Assembly (NCBI RefSeq): GCF_013201825.1
Contig: NZ_CP053836.1
Coordinates: 1,860,001 to 1,924,000, forward strand
DNA length: 64,000 bases
From: Halarcobacter ebronensis
GTDB lineage: Bacteria; Campylobacterota; Campylobacteria; Campylobacterales; Arcobacteraceae
Direction of reading: 5' to 3'
The notes under the pieces are model-generated. The model saw only the letters and a list, made by a program, of their open reading frames with translations. It made no database searches and was not told the origin of the DNA. The translations under genes were made by a program, and so were the position numbers. Below, in pieces: positions 27,034 to 35,633 of the stretch. Every line of letters starts with the position of its first letter. The first letter of the stretch is position 1.

Positions 27034-27906
27034 TTATTGATTTTTACTTTTACGGCTAACTAATACACCACCGCTTACAATAAGTATAATACCTATTAAA
27101 GTATAAGTATCAGGCAATAAATCTCCTAATATTACACCAAAACCTATTGCAAAAGGAATATTTGTATAACTTACAATACCAATTATACTTGCTTTGCTAA
27201 GACTGTAAGCTCTTGTTAAAAACCATTGTGAAGTTGTTGATAAAATTGCCATAAATATTAAAAGAAACCAAATATAAGACTCCACATGCATAGTAAATTT
27301 TACATAAGGAGTAAATATAAATAGTAATAAAGGAATAATCACACCCATCCCCATAAATGAGAGCATAATAACTCTTGCATCATAAATATCTTTTATTTTT
27401 TTTATAGTTGCATAAGCTGCTGCTGCAAAAAATCCTCCAAGCACACCTAATATATGCTCATAAGAAAACTCTACTCCAAAAGGTTTCATAATAAATAAAA
27501 TCCCTAAAAAGCCAATAATAAGAGCAATAAAAGTTTTTAAGTTTATTGTCTCTTTCATTAAATAGTAGGCAAGAATTGTTATAAAAAAAGGTGAAGTCTT
27601 ATTTAAAACAACAGCCTCTCCTAAAGGAATAGTTGCAATAGTATAAATAAATAAAACCATTGCAAGTGCACCAAAGATACCTCTTAAAAAGAGTAAATGT
27701 AATTTTGAAGTATTTATAGAGATATGATATTTTTTTAAACTGTATATTACAATCAAAACGCCTATTAAATTTCTATAAAAAACTATTTCAAAAGGATCCA
27801 TACTTTGTGATAGATATTTTGTAAAAGCTCCATTTAGTGCACCAAGTAATGCACTAATAAGCATAAAAAGGACGCCTTTATCTATTGATTTTAACTTTTC
27901 ACACAT
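27034..27906 (-). CDS. EamA/DMT-family transporter
   Basis: A 290-residue exporter with ten predicted helices in two EamA repeats. Features: FMLISALLGALNGAFTKYLSQSMDPFEIVFYRNLIGVLIVIYSL and TIPLGEAVVLNKTSPFFITILAYYLMKE in repeat one, FLTRAYSLSKASIIGIVSYTNIPFAI in repeat two. Resembles the RhaT/S-adenosylmethionine-like DMT transporters. Substrate unknown. Unrelated in close detail to the EamA protein at 23147-23992. Stands alone. Confidence 0.85.
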   Translation of the reverse strand: MCEKLKSIDKGVLFMLISALLGALNGAFTKYLSQSMDPFEIVFYRNLIGVLIVIYSLKKYHISINTSKLHLLFLRGIFGALAMVLFIYTIATIPLGEAVVLNKTSPFFITILAYYLMKETINLKTFIALIIGFLGILFIMKPFGVEFSYEHILGVLGGFFAAAAYATIKKIKDIYDARVIMLSFMGMGVIIPLLLFIFTPYVKFTMHVESYIWFLLIFMAILSTTSQWFLTRAYSLSKASIIGIVSYTNIPFAIGFGVILGDLLPDTYTLIGIILIVSGGVLVSRKSKNQ

Positions 27907-28027
27907 CTATAACCTTTTTGAATTTATAAAATAAATAGTATTATTTAATTAAAATCTATAAAGGTGGAGTTTGTAATAAGAGTATTTATATTATTTAAAA
28001 CTTCATATAGGTAGATTTTAAAGATAG

Positions 28028-29257
28028 TTATCTTAACCCTTTCTCTCTTAATTTATCTTTTTTACTTTTTCTTTTACCTTTTATAGGTAAGCTTCCCTTT
28101 TGTTTTGTAGTATTTGCAATAGTGAAATCAAAGCCTTCAATTTGCTCTTTTGGTATATCTAATTTATATCTTTTTTCTATTAGTTTAAAATGGTTTAAAT
28201 TTTCATTGTCTAAAAATGAAATAGCTGTTCCACTTTTCCCTGCCCTTGCAGTTCTTCCTATTCTATGGATATACTCCTCTGTACTTCTTGGTAAATCAAA
28301 ATTAACAACACAATCTATATCATCAATATGTAATCCTCTTGAAGCAATATCTGTAGAGAATAAAATATCGATTTTTTTATTTTTAAAATCATTAAGAGTA
28401 GAGATTCTCTCTTCTTGGCTCAAATCTCCATGAAAAGATTCAGCTTCAAAACCTTTTTTTATAAACTTATTTGCTATATTATCTGCTGCTCTTTTATTTG
28501 CCATAAAAACCAATACAGACTTAAAGTTATTCTCTTTTATCAAGTGCCTTAAAAGTGTACTTCTATCCTCTTTTTTTACAAATATTGCCCTTTGAGTTAT
28601 CTCTTTTACATTTGTATTTGAATCTTCTATTTTCACTTTTAAAGCTTTATTAGTTATCTTTGAAGCTATATCAATAACTTTTGGTGAAAATGTTGCAGAA
28701 AATAAAAGATTTTGTCTATTCTTTGGAATAATTTTTAAAATCTCATCAAGCTCTTGAACAAAACCTAAATCAAGCATTTTGTCAGCTTCATCTAAAACAA
28801 AATATTCAATTGTAGATAAATCAATTTGCTTTTTTCCTATAATATCAACTAATCTTCCTGAAGTAGCGACTACTATATCGCAGCCTTTTTGTATCTTTAA
28901 AAGTTGTTCACCGATTTTCTCTCCACCTATAACTGAAACTATAGAAAGTTGTTTTGAAAAAGTTTGACTTAAAGTTGAAAAAGTTTGAGCAATTTGAAGA
29001 GTAAGTTCTCTTGTTGGAGCTAAAACTAAAACTTTTATTTTTGCTTTTTTTTGTACTTCATCTTCTTTTAGTGTTTCAAGTATAGGGATTACAAAACTTG
29101 CAGTTTTGCCACTTCCTGTTTTTGCTTGTGCCATAATATCTTGTTTTGTTTTTACAAGAGGAATTACTGCTTCTTGAATAGGAGTCGGCACTTTATAATT
29201 GTTTTTTTCTAATGCTTTTGTAAGTTCTAGAGATAAGTTAAATATATCAAATGACAA
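28028..29257 (-). CDS. DEAD-box RNA helicase (RhlE-like)
   Basis: A 409-residue helicase with all motifs: Q-motif TPIQEAVIP, motif I AKTGSGKT near residue 43, Ia APTRELTLQ, II VLDEADKML near 153, III SATFS, V STDIASRGLHIDD and VI HRIGRTARAG. The C-terminal tail is short and basic (GKRKSKKDKLREKGLR), typical of RhlE-type RNA helicases in rRNA processing and cold adaptation. A gene for a lysine-rich small protein lies just upstream. Confidence 0.9.
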   Translation of the reverse strand: MSFDIFNLSLELTKALEKNNYKVPTPIQEAVIPLVKTKQDIMAQAKTGSGKTASFVIPILETLKEDEVQKKAKIKVLVLAPTRELTLQIAQTFSTLSQTFSKQLSIVSVIGGEKIGEQLLKIQKGCDIVVATSGRLVDIIGKKQIDLSTIEYFVLDEADKMLDLGFVQELDEILKIIPKNRQNLLFSATFSPKVIDIASKITNKALKVKIEDSNTNVKEITQRAIFVKKEDRSTLLRHLIKENNFKSVLVFMANKRAADNIANKFIKKGFEAESFHGDLSQEERISTLNDFKNKKIDILFSTDIASRGLHIDDIDCVVNFDLPRSTEEYIHRIGRTARAGKSGTAISFLDNENLNHFKLIEKRYKLDIPKEQIEGFDFTIANTTKQKGSLPIKGKRKSKKDKLREKGLR

Positions 29258-29376
29258 GTATTTCCTTTTGGTTTATTATATTAAGAAATCTCTTAATAGC
29301 TATAATCTCTTTTATGAATTTATTAGAATCAACTGAAAACTGAGTATTATAAATATGCTATATAAAAGCTTTATAA

Positions 29377-29523
29377 TTAATCCTCAGTATTTGAGTTTGA
29401 ATCATTAGAAGATTCAGATGTGTTTTCTTTTTTAGCTTGTTTTTTTAAACGTTTTTCCTCTTTTTTCTTCTGTTTTTCTATCTCTTTTGCTCTTTTTTCA
29501 TAATTATAATTAGGTTTAGCCAT
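29377..29523 (-). CDS. small lysine-rich conserved protein
   Basis: A 48-residue protein: MAKPNYNYEKRAKEIEKQKK at the start, then a basic helix KEEKRLKKQAKKE and an acidic, serine-rich tail ending in NTED. Small proteins beginning MAKPNY with the basic KKKEEKR helix are widespread in proteobacteria and unannotated in function; RNA or ribosome binding is plausible. A purine-rich AAAGGAATC precedes the ATG. It lies upstream of the DEAD helicase gene on the same strand, though 119 nt apart. Confidence 0.7.
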   Translation of the reverse strand: MAKPNYNYEKRAKEIEKQKKKEEKRLKKQAKKENTSESSNDSNSNTED

Positions 29524-29771
29524 ATAGATTCCTTTTTTTTATTTATAAATTAATAGAACAATCAATTATTTCTGATATAAAAATTACTAAATGAGCTAAA
29601 AACTTATGTTTTTGTTATATCCTAGAGTATATCGTAGCTTAATGAGATTCTACTTAATTATACTAATTTAATTAAATCTATTAAAAAAATGTATTTAAAA
29701 TTAAAAAAAGATTAATATAAACTTATCATCATGTTTTATTTAATAATTTTTGGATTTTTAAGTATATATAA

Positions 29772-29820
29772 CTGCCTCTTTCATTGTAGTCTAACTTATT
29801 TCTCTCAAATGATTTGTTAT
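29772..29820 (-). other. degenerate attC site at the 3' end of the cassette array
   Basis: Minus strand: ATAACAAATCATTTGAGAG overlaps the Nudix stop codon and looks like a normal R''-L'' half. The other half ends in GGCAGTTATATA, giving a G/TT at 29772/29771, but its arm does not pair well with the first. It may be a truncated or hybrid site. It marks the left limit of the array. Confidence 0.4.
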
Positions 29821-30260
29821 GATTTAATTCTTTCTTTAGCAATTTCCTGCATTAAAATAGGACTTGAGAAATCCATTTCTTTATCTAAAGCCAAAGGAAT
29901 TAGCCATTGTAAGTTCGGAATAATATTTTTTGGTAAGTTATTAACTTTTACTATATGAACTTCTTCTTTTTCAATAGTCCTGACATCAAAAGCAAGATCA
30001 GAATGAGCATAATATAGATCCAAGTGATAAAAGTTGGGACGATGAATATGTGAAAAATGAACCCATTTTTCAGCGTTTATGACAACTCCCGTCTCTTATT
30101 TAAATTCCCTCGACATAGCATCGCAAGGCTTTTCATTTTCTTCTACTTTCCCACCCACACCATTAAATAAGCCTCGTTGCCATTCTGGATTTAGTTTTTT
30201 TATTAAAACAACATGTTTAAAATCTTTTGTAAATAAAAAACCAGTTACATAGTGTTTCAC
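29817..30260 (-). pseudogene. Nudix hydrolase with a nonsense codon in the Nudix box
   Basis: One open frame from a GTG at 30260 (AAAGGA five bases before it) to a stop at 29817 is broken once, by TAA at 30096-30098. Before it: KHYVTGFLFTKDFKHVVLIK and GGKVEENEKPCDAMSREFK; after it: ETGVVINAEKWVHFSH and the C-terminal domain. The Nudix signature GX5EX7REUXEEXGU is complete save that the first of the two Glu residues after REFK is the stop, so a single G-to-T change (GAA to TAA) explains it. The gene fills its own cassette with an attC-like end. Members clear oxidised or damaged nucleotides. Inactive unless the stop is read through. Confidence 0.75.
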
Positions 30261-30276
30261 AGATTTTCCTTTGAAT

Positions 30277-30329
30277 CATAACGTTTGACTTCAGTGATGC
30301 TTTAGCGTTCACTGCTAGATTTTGTTATG
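30277..30329 (-). other. attC site of the restriction-modification cassette
   Basis: Minus strand: CATAACAAAATCTAG, stem around CAGTGA / TCACTG, then GAAGTCAAACGTTATG. R'' overlaps the last codons of the methyltransferase gene and R' has the G/TT crossover at 30282/30281. Strongly similar to the solitary attC at 9429-9480, so the two sites share a recent ancestor. Confidence 0.8.
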
Positions 30330-31937
30330 TTTTTTTCCACGATTTAATCTACGATTTGATAGTTTTTTCCAAATTTGATCAGCTAATTTTATTTCACTAT
30401 CTGAAAAACCAAAGTTTTCCTTTAGTATCTTTTGATTTGTAATTTTTAATATTTCGGATATATCTTTTTTATCTCTAATCATCTTGTCAATAAAAGGAAG
30501 TAGTTCAGCATTACTTTCATTATAAGGTAAAAGAATTTCTTCAACTTCATTTGGCATAAGTTCTAAAACTCCTCCTCCATGACTTCTTCCACAAATTTCT
30601 GAAAATGCTAAAGAGATAGAATTATAATAACTTGCAGTGAGTGCTTTTATATTAATATTTTCTTTTATGCTAACTCTATGCATTGTATCTGTTGTATAGG
30701 CATTGGCTTCATTAATTATAAATTTAGGATATAGATTATTTCTTCTAATAAATAAAGCATCAGAGATTCTTAATGATGGTATTATTTGCCATTCATTCCT
30801 AATTCTACATTTATATCCTTTATGGATATGTTCATTTTCTCCAAATTTAATATATTCCAGTGCACCTTTTTCATTTTTTAATTTAGAATTTTCTGGAAAA
30901 ACTAATAGATGTGTTCGAGCCTCTACCTCTCTATTTTTCTCCCAATCTTTCTCTGTAAAAATAGCACTAGGTACTTGTACACTTCTACCAACTAACGGTT
31001 TTGCATATTTTTCTAAATTATATTTTTTTACAGTGAATAAAGGAACTGTAAAAAATGGATTTGAACCTGTTGTTATACCAACTTCTACTTTTGCATAATT
31101 ATCTAGTTTCGGGATAATTCTATCTTCTTGAAGTTTTTCTAAAAAATCTATCTCTTCTTGGTCTAAGAAATAGAATGTCCATTTATTAGATTTAAAATCT
31201 ATTTTCTTTTTTGGACTTTTTAGTTTAGATACATCAAGTTTTTTTAGCTCTTCTGCATCTTTTAATTCTAAATGTTCTATTAAATGTGTATTGGAATTAT
31301 TTTTCTCACAAAGCAATAAAACAACTTCTTGTTGTATCTTTGGGAAAACTAGTTTTTCAAAAGATACTATATTTACTTTATTGTAAAAGTGTGCTAAAAA
31401 CTCTCTTAAAGGTTTTGCATAACCCACTTGAAGTATTTCAGCAGGAAGAACAAAACCTATTTTTCCAGTTTCTTTTAAAAGTAATGAAGAACCTATTACA
31501 AAGGAAACCCAAGCATTTGTTAATTTTGAGTATTTTATATCTGCTTTATTAAATATATCAGAAGCATATTGTTGTTGCTCTTTATCAAAATATTGATATC
31601 TTATATAAGGAGGATTACCTATAATTAAATCAAATTTTTTATTTGTATTAATGCAATATTTATGAAAATCTGTATTTATAATAGTCGATTTATCTAATTC
31701 AATACTTTTAGACTTATTGGCTTCAATCTCATCAAATTCTATTGCAGTTACTGAATTATACTCATAAGCACCTTTTTGAATCTCTTCTAAAAATACTCCA
31801 TCACCACAGCTTGGTTCAAGAATATCTAGTTTTTTATTCCCGTTAAATGCCCATTTTAAAATAAATGACGCTATAGGGGAAGGAGTATAAAAGCCACCTC
31901 TTAACTTTTCTTCTGATGCATCATTAATCAATCGCAT
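30315..31937 (-). CDS. N6-adenine DNA methyltransferase (M.Eco57I-like)
   Basis: About 540 residues. SAM motif I LEPSCGDGVFLEE near residue 42, catalytic motif IV GNPPYIRYQYF near 100, and the LRGGFYTP lead-in typical of gamma-class N6-adenine methyltransferases; the C-terminal half is a target-recognition region. The ATG at 31937, with GGA five bases ahead, is preferred to one 15 nt upstream. It overlaps the restriction gene by 14 nt. Its size and pairing with a ~990-residue bifunctional partner match what I recall of the Eco57I system (544 and 997 residues), where the second methyltransferase protects both strands. Confidence 0.8.
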   Translation of the reverse strand: MRLINDASEEKLRGGFYTPSPIASFILKWAFNGNKKLDILEPSCGDGVFLEEIQKGAYEYNSVTAIEFDEIEANKSKSIELDKSTIINTDFHKYCINTNKKFDLIIGNPPYIRYQYFDKEQQQYASDIFNKADIKYSKLTNAWVSFVIGSSLLLKETGKIGFVLPAEILQVGYAKPLREFLAHFYNKVNIVSFEKLVFPKIQQEVVLLLCEKNNSNTHLIEHLELKDAEELKKLDVSKLKSPKKKIDFKSNKWTFYFLDQEEIDFLEKLQEDRIIPKLDNYAKVEVGITTGSNPFFTVPLFTVKKYNLEKYAKPLVGRSVQVPSAIFTEKDWEKNREVEARTHLLVFPENSKLKNEKGALEYIKFGENEHIHKGYKCRIRNEWQIIPSLRISDALFIRRNNLYPKFIINEANAYTTDTMHRVSIKENINIKALTASYYNSISLAFSEICGRSHGGGVLELMPNEVEEILLPYNESNAELLPFIDKMIRDKKDISEILKITNQKILKENFGFSDSEIKLADQIWKKLSNRRLNRGKKHNKI

Positions 31938-34899
31938 AAATATCCGATACATTTAGTATTAAGTTATCTTTGTCTTTTAAGTCATATAACTCTTTTAATA
32001 AATTTTCTAGTTCTTGTTTTTTAGTTCTAAATTGTCTTTGTAGTGGAGTTTGTTTTCTTTTATTGCCATTATTTTTATCTATTCTAGTTTGCAAATTATT
32101 TAAATCTTTTTGAGTATTTGATATATTATCATGCAGTTTTTTTGACGTAGCACTTGAAAAGTCTATTTTAATTATTGGTAGTTTTTTTAATATTTTTGTT
32201 CCTCTAGCCACAAAATTGCCTCTAAAAATTTCGCCATACCAATAAGCAAACCACTCTAAGTATTTTGAAGATAATAGTGCTTGAATATAGTATATTGAAT
32301 AATCAGAATCACTTGGAATCTTTATCATTGCATATCCTGCGGTACCTCCTGACGATACAAATGTATCATTATAATCAATAGAGTATTTATAGCCATTAGA
32401 TAATACACCAACTATAATTTTTGATTCGCAAATTGCAGATGTCAAATGTTGACTTCTGCCAAATTTATACCAATCAAAGTCATTTGCTTCAGGTGAAATA
32501 TCTCTACTGACAAGCTTTTCTTTATAGTGAGTAAAATAACTATATAGCCCATTATAGTTTGCTTTTAAATCATCTAGCGATACCAGTTTTAGATTACCAT
32601 TAGAGTCAAATTTATATGGATATATGACAAAAGAATTTGCTTGAACATCTCGAAATGTATTAAATTTTGTATCATTTTTTGTTGTTTGGTAATACGGTTT
32701 TGTAAGCTCTTTTTCAATCTTCCATATTTTTTTATCTTTTTCTATATAGTAATAAGTTGAGTCTTCTTTTGCGAGCTTTGAACATAGATGAATATATAAA
32801 GTATTTGAGCTAGTTTGAATACCATTAATAATATTATCTTCCAACACTAAATCTTTTAATAAAATGCTATTACTAATAATTTTATCGTATATATTTTTTA
32901 AGTGTGGTGGAATCAATACCCAATTATCATCTTTAATCACTTTATTTGAAACTAGATTAGAGGTAATGTTTTTTTGTGCTTTCCATTCATTTAGTTTATT
33001 AACACTTACATAATTAAATTTATCATTCTTTTTTTTACCTAAAATTAAAATATTTGTGTATGTTGTTTTATTATTAAAAACTTGATTTGAACCAAAAGAG
33101 ATTAATGAATCTAATAGGTTGTTGTCACTTATAAATTTTCGTAATTTTTTTCCAGATGTAACTTTGATAAATTTACTAGGAACAATATACCCAAAGTATC
33201 CATTTTCTTTTAAAAGGTTTATCCCTTGTTCTATAAAAAGAAAATATTTATCATACTGCTTATATGCAGATTGATAAATTTTTTCAAAAATTGGTTTTTC
33301 TAATGGTGTAAACTCTTTAATGTCTTCTGTTGACATATAAGGAGGATTTCCTACAATTACATCAAATTTAGTATCAAAAAAATCAAATGGGTTTATTGCA
33401 TCAATATTTGCATCATCAGTTTCATTTGAACTAATTAAGCTATTTCCAAAGTATATATTTTCCTCTAAGCTTGGTAGAACAGGTATTGTTATAGAAGAGT
33501 TGTTTTCATTTTCTAAAAGTTTAAGAAGTAATCCAAATTTAGTAGCTTCAACTGCATTGAAATCTTTATCTACTCCAAAAATACAGTTTTTTAATATTTG
33601 TTTTTTTATATCAAAAGGTAATTTATATGTATTTATAGATATTTGTATTAGTTTATCTACATTATTTTCTATATAATAGTCAACTAAAATATCATGTAGT
33701 AACTGATAAACTTCCAATAGAAATGCACCAGAACCACATGCAATATCAGCAAAAGTAGAATTTAATATTTCCTCATCTGATTTATCTTCACAGTGTTTAA
33801 CAACAGTTTTGCGAAGAATATCTTGAATAATAAATGTTGGAGTAGTTACAATATCTCTATCTATATGTTCTGCTTTTTTTATTAGTAATACTTCATTGTC
33901 AATAATATTTAACTGCTCTGCTAAAAATATTTCATAAATACTTCCCAGTATATCAGAAGCAAATACAGAAAAAGAATAAGTACTTTCAGGAAAATAAAGC
34001 TGTTTTATTATTGTCCAAAAAGATGAGCTATTATTAGAAATAATTTCATCTACAAAATCAAGATTAAATAAACCTGCATTATATTTTTTATCTGATTCTT
34101 TGAATTTATTTATTAATGAATTAAAATCATTTTTATCTGCATAGTTTAAAAGAGTTTTATAAGTTTCTAAATCTCTATCTTCACAAACTCTTAAAAAAAC
34201 AATACTATTAATATAAGATTGAACAATATCATTCAGTTCTTCAATAGTTAAATCTTGTTTATGTGAGTATATTTCTTTGCCTAATAATATTCTCCAATCA
34301 TTAATCTGTTTTAAAAATAGTTTATCGACACTGAATCGTTCTAATTGTGCCTCAATATCTTTCCATATTTCATCAAATACACCATTGTAAACAATTTCAT
34401 AACTTAATTGCTGTTTTATCTCTTCAAATTTTTCTTCATATTCAGAGTAATGATATAGTTTAATTCTTGAGTTATTAGCTAAATCAGTGGCTTCAACTTT
34501 TTGTGAACAATCATAAATTGATAAATATTCAAAGTTTGATAAAACTGAAATTTTTAGTTTTGCAGTAAATCCATATCTTCTAACTTGCTTAGCTGATTTT
34601 TCATCAGATTCAATCTTCACACTAGGTTTTTTAGCTTCTAGAAAAAATTTTCTTTCAGAAAAAAGTCTAAATGTATAATCAGGTTTTTTTGTAGTAGAAT
34701 AAGTGTCTTCTTTTAGTCCCTCTTCTAATAAAACTTCTCGTTCATTAGTAGGTTTACCTTTAGTATTGCGAATATCCCATCCAAGTAATTCAAAAAAAGG
34801 ATTTAAAAAATCTGTTCTTAACTGGGTTTCATTGTATTTAGGTGTTTGATAATAATCTTTATTTTCATCATATTTTTTGATTAAGTCGTTAATATTCAT
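31924..34899 (-). CDS. type IIG restriction-modification protein (Eco57I-like)
   Basis: A 991-residue fusion of nuclease and methyltransferase. The N-terminal domain carries a PD-(D/E)xK site: PDYTF at 73-77 and FLEAKKP with Glu88 and Lys90. Then motif I ADIACGSGAFLLEVY near residue 385, catalytic GNPPYMSTED near 523, and a specificity region to about 900 ending in a coiled part (LHDNISNTQKDLNNLQTRI). Such enzymes cut outside their site and methylate one strand. With the methyltransferase gene overlapping downstream it makes a complete system, and it is carried in a 4.8-kb cassette. Specificity cannot be read from sequence. Confidence 0.85.
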   Translation of the reverse strand: MNINDLIKKYDENKDYYQTPKYNETQLRTDFLNPFFELLGWDIRNTKGKPTNEREVLLEEGLKEDTYSTTKKPDYTFRLFSERKFFLEAKKPSVKIESDEKSAKQVRRYGFTAKLKISVLSNFEYLSIYDCSQKVEATDLANNSRIKLYHYSEYEEKFEEIKQQLSYEIVYNGVFDEIWKDIEAQLERFSVDKLFLKQINDWRILLGKEIYSHKQDLTIEELNDIVQSYINSIVFLRVCEDRDLETYKTLLNYADKNDFNSLINKFKESDKKYNAGLFNLDFVDEIISNNSSSFWTIIKQLYFPESTYSFSVFASDILGSIYEIFLAEQLNIIDNEVLLIKKAEHIDRDIVTTPTFIIQDILRKTVVKHCEDKSDEEILNSTFADIACGSGAFLLEVYQLLHDILVDYYIENNVDKLIQISINTYKLPFDIKKQILKNCIFGVDKDFNAVEATKFGLLLKLLENENNSSITIPVLPSLEENIYFGNSLISSNETDDANIDAINPFDFFDTKFDVIVGNPPYMSTEDIKEFTPLEKPIFEKIYQSAYKQYDKYFLFIEQGINLLKENGYFGYIVPSKFIKVTSGKKLRKFISDNNLLDSLISFGSNQVFNNKTTYTNILILGKKKNDKFNYVSVNKLNEWKAQKNITSNLVSNKVIKDDNWVLIPPHLKNIYDKIISNSILLKDLVLEDNIINGIQTSSNTLYIHLCSKLAKEDSTYYYIEKDKKIWKIEKELTKPYYQTTKNDTKFNTFRDVQANSFVIYPYKFDSNGNLKLVSLDDLKANYNGLYSYFTHYKEKLVSRDISPEANDFDWYKFGRSQHLTSAICESKIIVGVLSNGYKYSIDYNDTFVSSGGTAGYAMIKIPSDSDYSIYYIQALLSSKYLEWFAYWYGEIFRGNFVARGTKILKKLPIIKIDFSSATSKKLHDNISNTQKDLNNLQTRIDKNNGNKRKQTPLQRQFRTKKQELENLLKELYDLKDKDNLILNVSDIYAID

Positions 34900-35087
34900 T
34901 GAAAGTAAATCCCATAGTTATAATTTAGTAATTTTATCTAAAAATATTAATCAAATTGATTAAATATCATAAGAAAGATTCTATCAAGAAAATTTGTGAA
35001 AATAGTAAAATATGTCATTTTGTAATATTTTTTCTTTCTGGAAGATAAATGCACAGAAGCAGTCAAGTGCTTTAAAATGAAACATAA

Positions 35088-35261
35088 CGGCAGTGCTGAG
35101 CGACACTCAGAAGGGAGGATTGAAAACGAAGTTTTCGAAATCCAACTGAATGAGTGGAAAAGAGTGTTCGCTCCTGCGACTTGTTATCCGAGCCGAAGGC
35201 GAAGGATGACAAGAACTCGCTCAGCACTGCCGTTATCGGGTCGCCGTAGGCGAGCCGATAA
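35088..35261 (-). repeat. 174-bp GC-rich mini-cassette, copy 1
   Basis: One of three near-identical 174-bp units, about half G+C in a window near 29%. The ends are G/TT on both sides: CCG/TTATG at the left and ACG/TTATCGG at the right, and homology with the other copies stops there. Inside: a short hairpin GTTATCGGCTCGCC / GGCGACCCGATAAC and a long-range pair GGCAGTGCTGAGCGA / TCGCTCAGCACTGCC around an ~110-base loop. Copies 1 and 3 differ at only a few bases. It lies between the HHTD cassette and the restriction cassette. Confidence 0.75.
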
Positions 35262-35324
35262 CGTTTGAGTTGAGAAATATTTGAGCCGCTAGGGTCAAAT
35301 ATTTCTCTCCAATGATTTGTTATA
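35257..35324 (-). other. attC site of the HHTD cassette
   Basis: Minus strand: ATATAACAAATCATTGGAG, stem GAGAAATATTTGA / TCAAATATTTCTC around CCCTAGCGGC, then CTCAACTCAAACGTTATC. This has the layout and much of the arm sequence of the aadA-type attC (TAACAATTCGTTCAAG and CTCAAGCGTTAG). R'' overlaps the HHTD gene stop and the G/TT crossover is at 35262/35261, joining straight to a 174-bp unit. Confidence 0.85.
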
Positions 35325-35529
35325 TTTTTACTGTAAGTTTATTGCCTGCAACTTTTGCCATTTTCTCTATATCAGTATGGTGATATTTTTTTTCTATTGT
35401 AACAGTAGCTCCATTTTCTATAGCAATTTCAATAATTTTCATTGCATCTGTATGATGAATATTTGATTCATCACTTATTACGATATTGGCACCTAGTTTT
35501 GCAATTTTTTGAACATCCGTATGATGCAT
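35320..35529 (-). CDS. small cassette protein with three HHTD repeats
   Basis: A 69-residue protein made wholly of three repeats of about 23-25 residues, each opening with His-His-Thr-Asp (residues 2-5, 25-28 and 50-53) followed by a helix (KIAKLGA, KIIEIAIENGA, KMAKVAG) and a short strand (ANIVIS, TVTIEK, KLTVKI). The ribosome site AGGAG precedes the ATG by about nine bases. No family known to me; the HHTD clusters could bind metal or nucleotide. It is alone in a ~310-bp cassette. Confidence 0.75.
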   Translation of the reverse strand: MHHTDVQKIAKLGANIVISDESNIHHTDAMKIIEIAIENGATVTIEKKYHHTDIEKMAKVAGNKLTVKI

Positions 35530-35564
35530 AATATTTTCTCCTATTATTGTAAGTTAATTTTATA

Positions 35565-35630
35565 TATAACGTTTGAATAGAGCTAATAAGTGACCGCAAG
35601 GTAACTTATTAGCTCCTATGTTTTGTTATA
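35565..35630 (-). other. attC site of the HNH-PLD cassette
   Basis: Minus strand: TATAACAAAACATAGG, stem AGCTAATAAGT / ACTTATTAGCT with a 12-base loop, then ATTCAAACGTTATA. R'' follows the PLD stop directly and the G/TT crossover is at 35570/35569. The arm ending TTCAAACGTTAT is like that in the other sites of this array. Confidence 0.85.
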
Positions 35631-35633
35631 TAT

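Noticed and set aside
29587-29625. A further attC-like half (ATATAACAAAAACATAAG on the minus strand) left of the array
   Set aside because: Only the R'' side is recognisable; the AAAAAC/GTTTTT hairpin could be a simple terminator of nearby genes.
29731-29958. Plus-strand frame across the left end of the array
   Set aside because: It overlaps the Nudix frame on the other strand and the attC; no ribosome site or known motif.
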